64,000 bases of DNA from the NCBI GenBank assembly GCA_034211275.1, contig JAXHTF010000001.1, positions 1 to 64,000 of the forward strand, read 5' to 3'. The notes beneath the pieces are model-generated. The model saw nothing but the letters and a program-made list of their open reading frames with translations. It made no database searches and was not told where the DNA came from. Within the stretch, counting starts at the first letter, position 1, and every line of letters starts with the position of its first letter. The stretch is from Acidobacteriota bacterium (lineage in GTDB: Bacteria > Acidobacteriota > Thermoanaerobaculia > Multivoradales > JAHZIX01). This document shows positions 23,887 through 33,425 of the stretch, in pieces. The translations under genes and the position numbers were made by a program.

Positions 23887-25041
23887 CTACTCGAGCCAGC
23901 TGGTGACGTACGTCTCATCCTCCACCGCCAGCAGCGGCTTGGCCACGTGCAGCGGCCGGAAGGTGTCGAACATCACCGCCAGCTCGTCGGTGCCCTTCTG
24001 GCCGATGGAGGCCTCGGCGCGGCCCGGATGGGGGCCGTGGGGCAAGCCGTCGGGGTGCAGGGTGAGGGATCCGTACTCGATGCCCTTGCGGCTCATGAAC
24101 TCCGAGGAGGCATAGTAGAGCACTTCGTCGGACATGACGTTGGAGTGGTTGTAGGGCGCCGGCACCGCCTCGGGATCGAAGTCGTAGGGCCGGGGGCAGA
24201 ACGAGCAGATCACGAAACCATCGCCCTCGAAGGTCTGATGGATCGGGGGCGGCAGATGGAACCGGCCCACCCGCGGCTCGAAGTCGTGGATGTTGAGGGC
24301 CCACGGATAGTAATAGCCGTCCCACCCCACCACGTCGAAAGGATGATGGGCGAGGGTCATGGAGGTCAGCGAATCGTATTGCTTGACCACCACCTGGAAC
24401 TCACCGGTCTCGTCGTGGACCTGGAGCTCCTGGGGCAGGCGCAGATCGCGCTCGCTGAAGGGCGAATCCTCGGTCAGCTGGCCGTGCTCGTTGCGATAGC
24501 GCTTGGGCACCCGGATATAGCCGGCACTCTCCAGAATCAGCAGCCGCACCGCGCCTTCGGCATAGCGATAGCGGTGGGTGATGTTGCGCGGGATCACCAG
24601 GTAGTCGCCGGGCTGGAAGGGCAGGTCGCCGAATTGGGATTCCAGCACGCCCTCGCCCTCGGCGACATAGACCACCTCGTCGCCCTGAGAGTTGCGATAG
24701 AAGAAATCGTCCTCGCGGTCCGGGGCCACCAAATACGACGCCAGGTCGCGGTTGAACATCAGCGGCACCCGGTCGAGCACGGCGCTGCCGCCGAGATCGA
24801 GGCGGTGACCGCGGAAATGACGATGGCGGAGGGGCGGATCCCCCGCCTTCTCCAAGGCGACGGACTTGAGGGTCTCCACCTTCTTCACCTGGGTCGGCGG
24901 CCGCAGGTGATAGAGCAACGAGGAGATGCCGACGAAGCCCTTGTTCCCCATCAGCTGCTCCGGATAGAGACTGCCGTCGGGTTGGCGGAAAATGGCGTGT
25001 CGCTTCCTGGGGATCTTTCCCAGGCGATGATAGATGGGCAT
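23887..25041 (-). CDS. hmgA: Homogentisate 1,2-dioxygenase
   Basis: A 384-residue bicupin Fe(II) dioxygenase that opens the ring of homogentisate to maleylacetoacetate. Diagnostic stretches are FFYRNSQGDEVVYVAEGEGVLES, GDYLVIPRNITHRYRY, FDVVGWDGYYYPWALNIHDFEP and the metal-site region YNHSNVMSDEV...LHPDGLPHGPHPG. The length is somewhat below the eukaryotic enzyme (~445), matching the shorter bacterial branch. It is the last gene of the tyrosine operon, 79 bases after the HPPD gene. Confidence 0.93.
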   Translation of the reverse strand: MPIYHRLGKIPRKRHAIFRQPDGSLYPEQLMGNKGFVGISSLLYHLRPPTQVKKVETLKSVALEKAGDPPLRHRHFRGHRLDLGGSAVLDRVPLMFNRDLASYLVAPDREDDFFYRNSQGDEVVYVAEGEGVLESQFGDLPFQPGDYLVIPRNITHRYRYAEGAVRLLILESAGYIRVPKRYRNEHGQLTEDSPFSERDLRLPQELQVHDETGEFQVVVKQYDSLTSMTLAHHPFDVVGWDGYYYPWALNIHDFEPRVGRFHLPPPIHQTFEGDGFVICSFCPRPYDFDPEAVPAPYNHSNVMSDEVLYYASSEFMSRKGIEYGSLTLHPDGLPHGPHPGRAEASIGQKGTDELAVMFDTFRPLHVAKPLLAVEDETYVTSWLE

Positions 25042-25120
25042 TAGATGGCTCCTTTCTCGGCGGCTCGATCAGCGACGAAGGGTCGAAGAGGTTTGGCGGC
25101 TGGGGCGGGGCGGCGCCGGC

Positions 25121-26209
25121 TCACAGATTGCCGCGCACGCTCTGCTCGCGCTCGATGGCCTCGAACAAAGCCTTGAAGTTGCCCTTGCCGAAGCCGCGGC
25201 TGCCCTTGCGCTGAATGAACTCGAAGAACACCGTCGGGCGGTCTTCCACCGGCTTGGTGAACAGCTGCAGCAGATACCCTTCTTCGTCCCGATCCACCAG
25301 GATCCCCAAACGGCGCACCGCATCCGACTCCTCGTCGATCTCGCCGACGCGGCTGGGCAGGTCCTCGTAGTAGGTATCGGGCACGTTGAGGAACTCGACC
25401 CCGCGGTCGCGCAGCTCGCCGACGGTCTGCAGGATGTCGTCGGTGAGCAACGCCACGTGCTGCACCCCGGGGCCACCGTTGTACTCCAGATATTCGTCGA
25501 TCTGACTCTTCTTCTTGCCCGCCGCGGGCTCGTTGATGGGAAATTTGATCGCGTAATCATTGTCGGACATCACGATGCTCATCAGAGCGCTGTATTCCGT
25601 GGAGATGTCCTTGTCGTCGAAGGTGATGTAGCGCTCGAAGCCCAGCACCCGGCTGTACCAATCGGCCCAATACTGCATCTTGCCCAGCTCGACATTGCCG
25701 ACGATGTGGTCGACGCGGCGGATGCCCACGGACTCCGCGGGGATCGGCCGCAGCTCGAAGCCGGGCAGGAACGGGCCGTCATAGTTTTCGAACGAGAGCA
25801 GCGAATGGATGGTGTCGCCATAGGTTTTGATGGCGGCGCGGCGCACCACTCCGTGCTCGTCCTTGAGATCGTAGGGCTCGATGGCGGTCTCGGCGCCGCG
25901 CTTGAGGGCCTCGCGATAGGCGTGGTCGGCGTCCTCCACCTGGAAGGCGATGTCGCGCACACCGTCCCCGTGCTTGGCGATGAATGCGTTCATCGGGCTC
26001 TCGGGCTTCAACGGCGAGCTGAACACGAAGGTGGCGTCGTTCTGGCGCAACGCATAGGAGGTGTCGTGGCGAATTCCGGTTTCCAGGCCGGCGTAGCCGA
26101 GCTGGGAAAAGCCGAAGACCTGCCGGTAGTAGAAACCCGCCTGCTTGGCGTTTCCTACCCAGAATTCGACGTGATGGATCTTCTTGAGTCCTAGGGGGTT
26201 GTCGTTCAT
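25121..26209 (-). CDS. hppD: 4-Hydroxyphenylpyruvate dioxygenase
   Basis: A 362-residue non-haem Fe(II) enzyme that converts 4-hydroxyphenylpyruvate to homogentisate. Two vicinal-oxygen-chelate domains are seen, one beginning [17 protein letters not shown] and one [13 protein letters not shown]. The three iron ligands lie in [17 protein letters not shown] and FFEFIQRKG. The ATG at 26209 has AGGAGG six bases upstream. It is followed by hmgA and preceded by the acetoacetyl-CoA synthetase gene at 172 bases; that larger gap may hold a second promoter. Confidence 0.96.
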   Translation of the reverse strand: MNDNPLGLKKIHHVEFWVGNAKQAGFYYRQVFGFSQLGYAGLETGIRHDTSYALRQNDATFVFSSPLKPESPMNAFIAKHGDGVRDIAFQVEDADHAYREALKRGAETAIEPYDLKDEHGVVRRAAIKTYGDTIHSLLSFENYDGPFLPGFELRPIPAESVGIRRVDHIVGNVELGKMQYWADWYSRVLGFERYITFDDKDISTEYSALMSIVMSDNDYAIKFPINEPAAGKKKSQIDEYLEYNGGPGVQHVALLTDDILQTVGELRDRGVEFLNVPDTYYEDLPSRVGEIDEESDAVRRLGILVDRDEEGYLLQLFTKPVEDRPTVFFEFIQRKGSRGFGKGNFKALFEAIEREQSVRGNL

Positions 26210-26381
26210 CGTAGACCTCCTGGTTGTATCCCCATCCGCGGGGCCCGCGGCGGAGTCGAACGAAACAGCGGTTGGCCGGCCCCCGGCAGAACGCGTGCGA
26301 ATGGCTGACAGGTGATTGTACCAAGACGCGGATCCAGAATCCCAGATCCGTCGCAGCTCGGCCGCCACCGTCAGCGGTGAT

Positions 26382-28448
26382 TTAGTCCTTCAGCTCGGGC
26401 AGGTCCCGGAAGAGCTCCAGGGCCTGCGGGTTGGCGAGAGCGTCGGTATTCTTCACCGGCTCGCCGTGGATCACGTTGCGTACCGCCAGCTCGGAAATCT
26501 TGCCGCTGATGGTGCGCGGAATGTCGGCCACCGCCAGGATCTTCGCCGGCACGTGGCGCGGCGTGGCGTTGGCCCGGATGTGACGACGGATGCGCTCTCG
26601 GAGCTCGTCGTCCAGCTCATGTCCCGGCCGCAGGCGGACGAAGAGGACGATACGTACGTCCCCCTGCCAGCGCTGCCCCACCACCAGGCTCTCGAGGACC
26701 TCGTCCAGGGCCTCCACCTGACGGTAGATTTCCGCGGTGCCGATGCGCACTCCGCCGGGGTTGAGGGTGGCGTCGGAGCGGCCGTAGATGATCAGCCCGC
26801 CCCGGGGTGTCAGCTCCACCCAATCGCCGTGGCGCCAGATGCCGGGATAAAAATCGAAGTAGGCGCTGCGGTAGCGCTCGCCGTCGGGATCATTCCAGAA
26901 CGCCACCGGCATGGAGGGGAAGGCCTGGGTGCACACCAGCTCACCTTTTTCTCCCACCAGCGGCTCGCCGTCGGGATCGAAGACCTGCACCGCCATGCCC
27001 AGGCCGCGCACCTGGAGCTCGCCGCGGTAGACCGGCCCGGTGGGATTGCCCAAAGCGAAGCAGGAAACCAGGTCGGTGCCGCCGGAGATGGAGGCCAGAC
27101 AGACGTCCGGGGCGACCTCCCGGTAGACGTAATCGTAGCTCTCCGGCGCCAGCGGCGAGCCGGTGGAGAGGATGGTGCGCAGGGGCCCCAGGTCGTGAGT
27201 CTCCGACGGTTTCAGCCCCTCCTTCTCCGCCAAGGCCAGGAATTTGGCACTGGTGCCGAAGACCGTCATCCCCTCCTCCTGAGCCAGGTCGAAGAGGATT
27301 GCCTTGCGCTCGGCGGGCAGCGGCGAGCCGTCATAGAGCAGCACCGTCGCCCCCACCGCCAGGCTGCTGACCAGCCAATTCCACATCATCCACCCGCAGG
27401 TAGTGTAGTAGAAGATCTTGTCCTCGCGGCGCAGATCGGTGTGCAGCACCAATTCCTTGAGGTGCTGGAGCAGGGTCCCCCCGGCGCCGTGGACCATGCA
27501 TTTGGGCAGCCCCGTGGTGCCGGAGGAGTAGAGGATGTAGAGCGGGTGATCGAAGGGCAACTGGGCGAAGCTCAGAGGATTCTGATCATCGAGGGCGGCC
27601 TCGTCGGCGAGGAAGTCTTGGTATAGGCAGACGCCGCCGGAGGAACCCCCGAGAGACGAGGAGCCTTCGAGAGAAAGACTTTCTAGGTCACTAGCGAGAT
27701 CCGAGGACTCCCTCAGATGGGGCACCATCACCACCACCACCAGTGACGGCAACTTCTCCACCACCGCCCGCACTCGCGGTAGGACGTCGATCTCCTTGCC
27801 CGACCAGACGTAGCCGTCGGCGGCGAAGAGCACCTTGGGCTCGATCTGGCCGAAGCGGTCCAGCACGCCGTCGATGCCGAAGTCCGGCGAGCAGGAGGAC
27901 CACACCGCCCCCAGGCTGGAGGCGGCGAGCATGGCGATGATCGCTTCCGGCAAATTGGGCAAAAAGCCCGCTACCCGGTCTCCCGGCTCCACCCCCAGGG
28001 CCGCCAGGGAGACCGCCACCCGGGCCACTTCTCGACGCAGCTCCCGATAGGTCAGGCGCCGCTGGGGGCCAGCCTCGGTCCAGGAGACCAGCGCCGGGTG
28101 GTCGTCGTCGAAGCGCAGCAGGTTCTCGGCGAAGCTCAGCCGCGCGCCATCGAACCAGCGGGCGCCGGGCATCTTGGCCGGGTCGTCCAGCACCCGCTCC
28201 CATCGGTGGCTGGCCACCACTTGGCAGTAGTCCCACACCGCCGGCCAGAAGCTCTCGGGCTCGGCCACGGACCACTGGTAGAGGGCATCGTAATCCCCTA
28301 CCCGGGCCAGGCCCTGGCGCTCCAGGCAGGCCATGAAGTCCACCAGGTTGGAGGCGGCGACGCGCTCCGGCGACGGCCGCCACACCGGCTCCGGCTCGGA
28401 GGCCGGCGGGCCGGCGGAGGGTCCGCTGGTATTGGGGTTGTCGACCAT
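26382..28448 (-). CDS. Acetoacetyl-CoA synthetase
   Basis: A 688-residue acyl-adenylate-forming ligase that activates acetoacetate with ATP and CoA. The P-loop-like motif [19 protein letters not shown], the [12 protein letters not shown]-type block and the [21 protein letters not shown] hinge are typical of acetoacetate-CoA ligases, as is the ANATPRHVP...TISGK end with its adenylation Lys. Length is about 40 above the usual ~650, caused by a Ser-rich insert ([16 protein letters not shown]). It sits in the tyrosine operon, where fumarylacetoacetase releases acetoacetate. Confidence 0.93.
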   Translation of the reverse strand: MVDNPNTSGPSAGPPASEPEPVWRPSPERVAASNLVDFMACLERQGLARVGDYDALYQWSVAEPESFWPAVWDYCQVVASHRWERVLDDPAKMPGARWFDGARLSFAENLLRFDDDHPALVSWTEAGPQRRLTYRELRREVARVAVSLAALGVEPGDRVAGFLPNLPEAIIAMLAASSLGAVWSSCSPDFGIDGVLDRFGQIEPKVLFAADGYVWSGKEIDVLPRVRAVVEKLPSLVVVVMVPHLRESSDLASDLESLSLEGSSSLGGSSGGVCLYQDFLADEAALDDQNPLSFAQLPFDHPLYILYSSGTTGLPKCMVHGAGGTLLQHLKELVLHTDLRREDKIFYYTTCGWMMWNWLVSSLAVGATVLLYDGSPLPAERKAILFDLAQEEGMTVFGTSAKFLALAEKEGLKPSETHDLGPLRTILSTGSPLAPESYDYVYREVAPDVCLASISGGTDLVSCFALGNPTGPVYRGELQVRGLGMAVQVFDPDGEPLVGEKGELVCTQAFPSMPVAFWNDPDGERYRSAYFDFYPGIWRHGDWVELTPRGGLIIYGRSDATLNPGGVRIGTAEIYRQVEALDEVLESLVVGQRWQGDVRIVLFVRLRPGHELDDELRERIRRHIRANATPRHVPAKILAVADIPRTISGKISELAVRNVIHGEPVKNTDALANPQALELFRDLPELKD

Positions 28449-28489
28449 ACGAGCGTCTCCTCAGCGACCCGCTCTGCTCATCGTCCAGG

Positions 28490-29797
28490 TCATCGCCCGA
28501 TGATTTGGCCCCGGCATTCGCCGAAGCCGATGCGGACGTAATCGTCGCGCTCGCAGTAGCCGCGCAGGATCACCTCGTCGCCGTCCTCGAGGAATTTGCG
28601 CGTCTCGCCGCCGGGCAACTCCAGCGGCTCGGCACCGCGCCAGGTGAGCTCCAGCAGACAGCCGCGGTTGTGCCGCTCGGGGCCGGAGACGGTGCCGCTG
28701 GCCAGCAGGTCGCCGGGGTGCAGGTCGCAACCGTTGCTGGTGTGGTGGGTGATCATCTGCGCCGGGGTCCAGTAGAGATCTTTGAAGAAGCCGTGGGAGA
28801 GGCGCACCGGGTCGTGGCCGGCCTTGCGCATGGCCTCGGTCTGGAGCCACACCTCCACCTGCAGGTCGAAGCCGCCGTAGCGCTGGTTCGCGTCGCTGTG
28901 CAAATACTCCAGAGGGCTGGGGTCGTCCCCGGGCCGCTGGAAGGCCGGCACCCGGAAGGGCGCCAGCGCCTCGGCGGTGACCACCCAAGGAGAAACGGAG
29001 GTGGCGAAGCTCTTGGCCAGGAAGGGCCCCAGGGGCTGATACTCCCAGGCCTGGATGTCGCGGGCGGACCAATCGTTGACCAGACACAAGCCCACCAAGT
29101 GGTCCTCCGCCTCATCGAGGCTCACGCTCTCCCCCAGCGCATTGCCAGGGCCGATGAAGATTCCCACTTCCATCTCGTAGTCGAGGAGCTTGGAGGAACC
29201 GAAGCCCGGGCCCTCCTCTCCCTTGAGCTGCCCCTCGGGCCGGCGCACCGGCGTGCCGCTGACCAAGAGCGACGAGGCACGCCCGTGATAGCCGATGGGG
29301 ATGTGCTTGTAGTTGGGCAACAGCGGGTTGTCGGGCCGGAACATGGAACCAACGTTGGTGGCATGGTGCACGGAGGCATAGAAGTCGGTGTAGTCGCCGA
29401 CCCGGGCGGGCATGAGCATGCGCACGGCGTCCTGATCGAAGAGCGCCTTCTCGGCGAGCTCCCGATGCTCGCCTTCGGCGTCGTGCTTCAGAAGCTCCAC
29501 CAGCCGCCCCCGCAGGGCCTTCCGCTGATCGGCGGTGAGGGCCATGAGGTCGTTGAGGCGATGGGCTCGGCAAGCCTCCGCGGCATCGAGCAATTTGAAC
29601 AACCCGGCCTCGCTGCAGGCCCGTAGATCGAGCACCTGGTCACCGATGGCAACGCCCACCCGACCCTCGCTTGCGCCGGGGGGAACGAAGACGCCGAAGG
29701 GCAGGTTCTGGATGGGAAAATCCGTCTCGGGCTGGTTGGCGGATTCCACCCAGCTGTGCAGCAGCGGATTGTGGGTATGGTCGGCAGTATGGTTCAT
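28490..29797 (-). CDS. fahA: Fumarylacetoacetase
   Basis: A 435-residue metal-dependent C-C hydrolase that splits fumarylacetoacetate into fumarate and acetoacetate. Typical sequences include the N-terminal PIQNLPFGVF, YTDFYASVHHATNVGSMFRP with the catalytic His, IGYHGRASS, the EMEVGIFIGPGN metal region and NDWSARDIQAWEYQPLGPF. The ATG start at 29797 overlaps the stop of the upstream 296-residue gene by four bases (ATGA), and the acetoacetyl-CoA synthetase gene follows after 41 bases. It completes tyrosine ring degradation. Confidence 0.96.
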   Translation of the reverse strand: MNHTADHTHNPLLHSWVESANQPETDFPIQNLPFGVFVPPGASEGRVGVAIGDQVLDLRACSEAGLFKLLDAAEACRAHRLNDLMALTADQRKALRGRLVELLKHDAEGEHRELAEKALFDQDAVRMLMPARVGDYTDFYASVHHATNVGSMFRPDNPLLPNYKHIPIGYHGRASSLLVSGTPVRRPEGQLKGEEGPGFGSSKLLDYEMEVGIFIGPGNALGESVSLDEAEDHLVGLCLVNDWSARDIQAWEYQPLGPFLAKSFATSVSPWVVTAEALAPFRVPAFQRPGDDPSPLEYLHSDANQRYGGFDLQVEVWLQTEAMRKAGHDPVRLSHGFFKDLYWTPAQMITHHTSNGCDLHPGDLLASGTVSGPERHNRGCLLELTWRGAEPLELPGGETRKFLEDGDEVILRGYCERDDYVRIGFGECRGQIIGR

Positions 29798-30684
29798 AGC
29801 CAGGTCAGTCCTCGCAAGTCGTCGATCGGTTCGGTAAAAGAGCACGAGCCGTAGGAACGGCAGAAGCTTTGGCGCGCCTCGACGAGCTGGGCGGTGGTGA
29901 TCCGGGCGTCGTGCCATTGGGCACCTTCATCGTCGAAGCAGAAGGCCATAGAGTCGCATTCCACCAGCAGGCGCGAGACGTCCTCCGGCGCCAGCGTGCC
30001 GGCGTGGAGCAGAGCCGCGGCCAGGAAGAGGTTGGCGAAGCCGTACATGGTGGCGCAGGGGCTATCGTCTTCGTAGGTCAGCCGGTAGCGGCCGCAGATC
30101 GGATGGTGCAGGCCGGCGGTGGCCTTGAAGGGGATGCCGGCGGCGCGGCAGGCTGCAAAGAAGGCCTGAACCTCCGCCGGCCGCGGGAAGGCCTCGGCGG
30201 TGACGCCTCCGGTGCGGATCTTGGCTCGCCCCCGGGTCCCCGCCAACGCCTCCACGATGGGCTGGAACTCTTCGCCGGCGGCGGCCTCGAAGAAGAGCTC
30301 CCACTCTTCGGGCATGAGCTGCAGAGCCCTCTCCACCTCCTCCGGGCTCGCCACCCGAATTTCGAGGGAGGAGACGGTCAGGCCGGTCTCGTCCCGGCGC
30401 TGGTCGAATCTCATCAACGCCTCGGCGGCCGCCGCATCCGGCGGCGCCAGGACGCTCAGCGGCCAGGGCTCTTCCCCGTCCGCAGAAGAGCTTTCCTCAA
30501 CCGCCTGCTCGAGCTCTTCCAGCCGCGCCAGGGGCACGACAAAGCGCCCCAACATCCACGCGTCCTCTCCACCGCGGTAGGCGGCGTAGTTGTCCACCGA
30601 TGGCTGCATGGGCAGCTGGGCCGGTGGAAAAAGGCCGGCATAATCGATCAGGCCGGCGAGCATGGCGCGCAAAGATTTCGTCAT
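29794..30684 (-). CDS. Unknown 296-residue protein heading the tyrosine operon
   Basis: A 296-residue soluble protein. It starts MTKSLRAMLAGLIDYAGLFPP with GGGAGATCTGA just before the ATG. It then has a charged helical middle and a C-terminal region with conserved-looking AGLHHPICGRYRLTYEDDSP, GFANLFLAAALLHAG and LVECDSMAFCFDDEGAQW. The pattern resembles a TIM-barrel-like protein (strand-helix repeats: KIRTGGVTAEAF, IPFKATAGLHH) but I cannot name the family. Its stop overlaps the fumarylacetoacetase start by four bases, so it is translationally coupled to that pathway. It occupies the place where a maleylacetoacetate isomerase would be expected; that role is speculation. Confidence 0.75.
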   Translation of the reverse strand: MTKSLRAMLAGLIDYAGLFPPAQLPMQPSVDNYAAYRGGEDAWMLGRFVVPLARLEELEQAVEESSSADGEEPWPLSVLAPPDAAAAEALMRFDQRRDETGLTVSSLEIRVASPEEVERALQLMPEEWELFFEAAAGEEFQPIVEALAGTRGRAKIRTGGVTAEAFPRPAEVQAFFAACRAAGIPFKATAGLHHPICGRYRLTYEDDSPCATMYGFANLFLAAALLHAGTLAPEDVSRLLVECDSMAFCFDDEGAQWHDARITTAQLVEARQSFCRSYGSCSFTEPIDDLRGLTWL

Positions 30685-31068
30685 TCAGATCTCCCGTGGG
30701 TCTGCTCGCGGACGCGAGCCCCAACCAGTATAACGGCACCCCCCCTCATCGCCGCAAACTGTTGTAAAGCCCAAGCTTGAGACCCCCGCCCCTTCACCTC
30801 AGCTAGCGACTCCACTCCCGGTCGCTAGCACCCCAAAGCTGGATCAACCACTTCCGGTATGAGTGGGCTGCGGGTTTCGAGGATGGGCGTCTTCGCCCAC
30901 CGCAGAACCCGACGGCCCACGCCCACGGGTTCATCGGCCCCCTGCTGAACGAAGGAGCGTGAGGTGAAGGAATTTCAGCAAGTCGGGCAAAGCTCAATTA
31001 GGGCCCGGCAACGCGGGGGCGGAGGCCCCCTGGTGAACCAAGAATGAAAAAGGGAAAAAGGAGGAAAA
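30685..31068. other. Intergenic region between the tyrosine operon and the envelope operon
   Basis: No gene is supported in these 384 bases. The end nearest the tyrosine operon contains a possible minus-strand -10 box, TATACT (complement of 30727-30732), about 45 bases upstream of the first start codon. Near the other end are a GGGGGC-GGAG-GCCCCC hairpin (31015-31030) and an A/G-rich tract at 31038-31072, downstream of the PEGA/PDZ gene; these may end that transcript. Confidence 0.4.
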
Positions 31069-33411
31069 TCAGCCCCCACCGCTCAGCTGCGCCCGGGCAC
31101 GGGGCGCAACGCGGGGGCCGTCGTTGTGGAAGAGGCGGGCGCCTTCTTGGGCGGCGGCGCGTTGGAGGGCGCCTTGGGCTTGGGCGGCGTAGTCGGGCCC
31201 GAGGGCGCGGAGAGCTACGGCTAGCCAATAGTCGACCGTCCCCTGACCGAGCCCGGAGCCCGTGGGAGCCTCGATGCCCCGCAACACCTTCACCGCCTCT
31301 TCGTAGTCCCGGCCGTGGAGATAGACCGCCGCCTGGTTGAGCTCGATGAGCCACGGGGCGGTGCCGTCCAGGGGGTCGGAGGCCAGGGCGGTGAGGAAGG
31401 CGGAGATGGAGGCGTAGATCAAGTCCGGAGAATCCAGCGGCACCACCGCCGGGGTGATGCCCAGGCGCAGGTCGACGGTTCTCGTCTCCGTGCCCCGGAG
31501 CACCGTCACGCTCAGGCTCGAGCCCTCCGGCTGCTCCGCCAAGCGTTCCATCAACGCCGCAGCGGTGCCCGGCGTCTCACCGGAGAGTGCCAGGATCTCG
31601 TCCCCGGGGGCCAGGCCGCTGGAAGCAGCGGGGCCGCCGGAGGTGACCGAAGCCACCACCGGACCCTGGGCGGCGGCGCTGTCTACCAGGAGCGCGCCCA
31701 GCCAGGGACGCTGCAGCTCCACCGGCTGGTCGAAGCCCTCGATCACCTGCGCCACCGCCTCCGGGCGATGGGTGGGGATGCGCCGGTGGTCGGGAAGGGC
31801 CGGCGCCGGAGAGGCGGGGAGGAACCACAGGTCCGCGTGGGAGGCCAGCAGATCGTCGGAGAGCACCGCCAGAGCGTAGACGGAACCCGGGTAACGCCGC
31901 TCCATGGCCTGGCGGACCTGGTCCCAACGCACCGTCGAGCGGCCCGCCGCCGCGGCGGGGCCGGTGGCGGCGCGGAGCACCGAGGCGTTAAGCTCCGGGC
32001 GAGCGAGCAAATCGCTGCTCTCCTCCGAACGGTCCAGGAAGAGCCAACGCTCCAGCTGTGAGCCGGCTTCGGCGAGGGCAGTGCGCAGCTTGCCACCGGC
32101 GACGCCGTCGCCGCCCACGACGCCCACCAGCACCAGCGCCGGCCGCAGATCCAAAGCGACTTCTTTCTCCTCGCCATCGCCGACGGTGACGCGAGTCTCG
32201 AAGACTCCGGCAGCGGCGTCGGAAACCACCAGGCGATGCTCACCAGGAGCCAGATCGAGGCGCCCACCGCCGCCCCCCAGGGGCAGCGGCCGGACCACCT
32301 CGCCGTCCAACTCCACCGTCGCTCCCGGCGGCAGGCTGCGCAGCACCAGCGTGCCGCGCTCGCGCTCCAAGATCATCACCCCGGCGTCGTAGTCTCGCAG
32401 CTCCGGCACCGACACCGACACCCGGTACGGGCGATAGCCTTCGCGGCTCAGCTCCAGGCGATGATCGCCGGGGGTCAGGTCACCGATGCGCAAAGGCGCA
32501 GACAGCTCGCTCCGCGGATAGCGGGAGGCCGCCGGCGGCACCGGATAGCCCGGCGGCAGCGTGCCCTGGGTGACCCCCACCGGCTGCCCGTCGACCCGCA
32601 CCTCGACGTCCGACGGACGGGTCACCAGCCGCAGCATGGCGCTGTTGCGTTCGAGCTCCAGATTGAGCGGTACGGTGCGCCCCCCGGGCACTTCCACCTG
32701 CATCACGATGTCGGCGTAGCCGGGGCGCTTGGCGGTGATGGTGCGGGTGCCGGCGGCCACCGGCAGCTCTCCGGAAGACGGGTCTACCCGCCGCGAGTCC
32801 ACCAACACCCGGGCATCCTGCGGCGTCACCGTCAGGTTGAGGCGGCCGAGGGATGAACGACGCAGCGCGATGTAGCGGTTGGCGAAGTTGGCGTCGATGC
32901 CCTGGGAGGGCATCTCGAAAGCGGGATTTTGCGCCAGGATGCGCACCAGGTCCTGGTCGGCTCCGGCGCTGTCTCCCCGGGCGTCCAAGGCGCGGGCGCG
33001 CAAGAGCAGGCTCGACTCCAGCCGCGCGCGATCCCGCACCAGCGTGTCCGAAGGGGTCGCCGGCACGCCGTCGGGAAGCTCTGCCAGAGCGCCCTCGGCC
33101 TCGCCGACGCGGGTTTCGAGGATGCGCACCAAAGCGTTGGCGAGCTCCAGGACGGCGGGGCCGGCGGGGTCGTTGCGGAAAGCCTCCTGGGCCGCCCGAT
33201 AACGCTGCGCCAGCTCTTCGGCGGTGAGGCGGTCGTAGGCGATCTCGGTGTAGCTCTCCGGTGGCAGGTCCTGCTCCTCGATCTGCGCCACGGCGGCCGG
33301 CAGCACGAGCAGCGCGAGCAGCAGCGTCGAGACGAGCACCAAAGCTCGGGCGCCTCGTAGCCTTGGGAGGGTCATCGAAAAGTGGGTGTCGTCGTGCATC
33401 GGGATCCTCAT
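31069..33411 (-). CDS. Exported PEGA/PDZ protein
   Basis: A ~780-residue exported protein. An N-terminal signal or anchor segment (ARALVLVSTLLLALLVLPAAVA) is followed by a helical, TPR-like region and three PEGA domains (about 194-235, 262-324 and 355-400). A beta/alpha segment (VLVGVVGGDGVAG...) comes next, then a PDZ domain at about 585-650 (VVASVTSGGPAASSGLAPGDEILAL). The C-terminus is helical with TPR-like repeats. PEGA and PDZ modules suggest protein-protein contacts at the envelope. Starts at 33411 and 33399 are both possible; the latter has GAGG with a 6-base spacer. It follows the TPR/NHL gene by 14 bases and is the last gene of the eight-gene set. Confidence 0.8.
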   Translation of the reverse strand: MRIPMHDDTHFSMTLPRLRGARALVLVSTLLLALLVLPAAVAQIEEQDLPPESYTEIAYDRLTAEELAQRYRAAQEAFRNDPAGPAVLELANALVRILETRVGEAEGALAELPDGVPATPSDTLVRDRARLESSLLLRARALDARGDSAGADQDLVRILAQNPAFEMPSQGIDANFANRYIALRRSSLGRLNLTVTPQDARVLVDSRRVDPSSGELPVAAGTRTITAKRPGYADIVMQVEVPGGRTVPLNLELERNSAMLRLVTRPSDVEVRVDGQPVGVTQGTLPPGYPVPPAASRYPRSELSAPLRIGDLTPGDHRLELSREGYRPYRVSVSVPELRDYDAGVMILERERGTLVLRSLPPGATVELDGEVVRPLPLGGGGGRLDLAPGEHRLVVSDAAAGVFETRVTVGDGEEKEVALDLRPALVLVGVVGGDGVAGGKLRTALAEAGSQLERWLFLDRSEESSDLLARPELNASVLRAATGPAAAAGRSTVRWDQVRQAMERRYPGSVYALAVLSDDLLASHADLWFLPASPAPALPDHRRIPTHRPEAVAQVIEGFDQPVELQRPWLGALLVDSAAAQGPVVASVTSGGPAASSGLAPGDEILALSGETPGTAAALMERLAEQPEGSSLSVTVLRGTETRTVDLRLGITPAVVPLDSPDLIYASISAFLTALASDPLDGTAPWLIELNQAAVYLHGRDYEEAVKVLRGIEAPTGSGLGQGTVDYWLAVALRALGPDYAAQAQGALQRAAAQEGARLFHNDGPRVAPRARAQLSGGG

Positions 33412-33425
33412 TCCGCTTCTACCCC

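Noticed and set aside
30803-30997. Possible 64-residue minus-strand gene between the two large operons
   Set aside because: No ribosome site, no recognisable fold, and composition like non-coding DNA.
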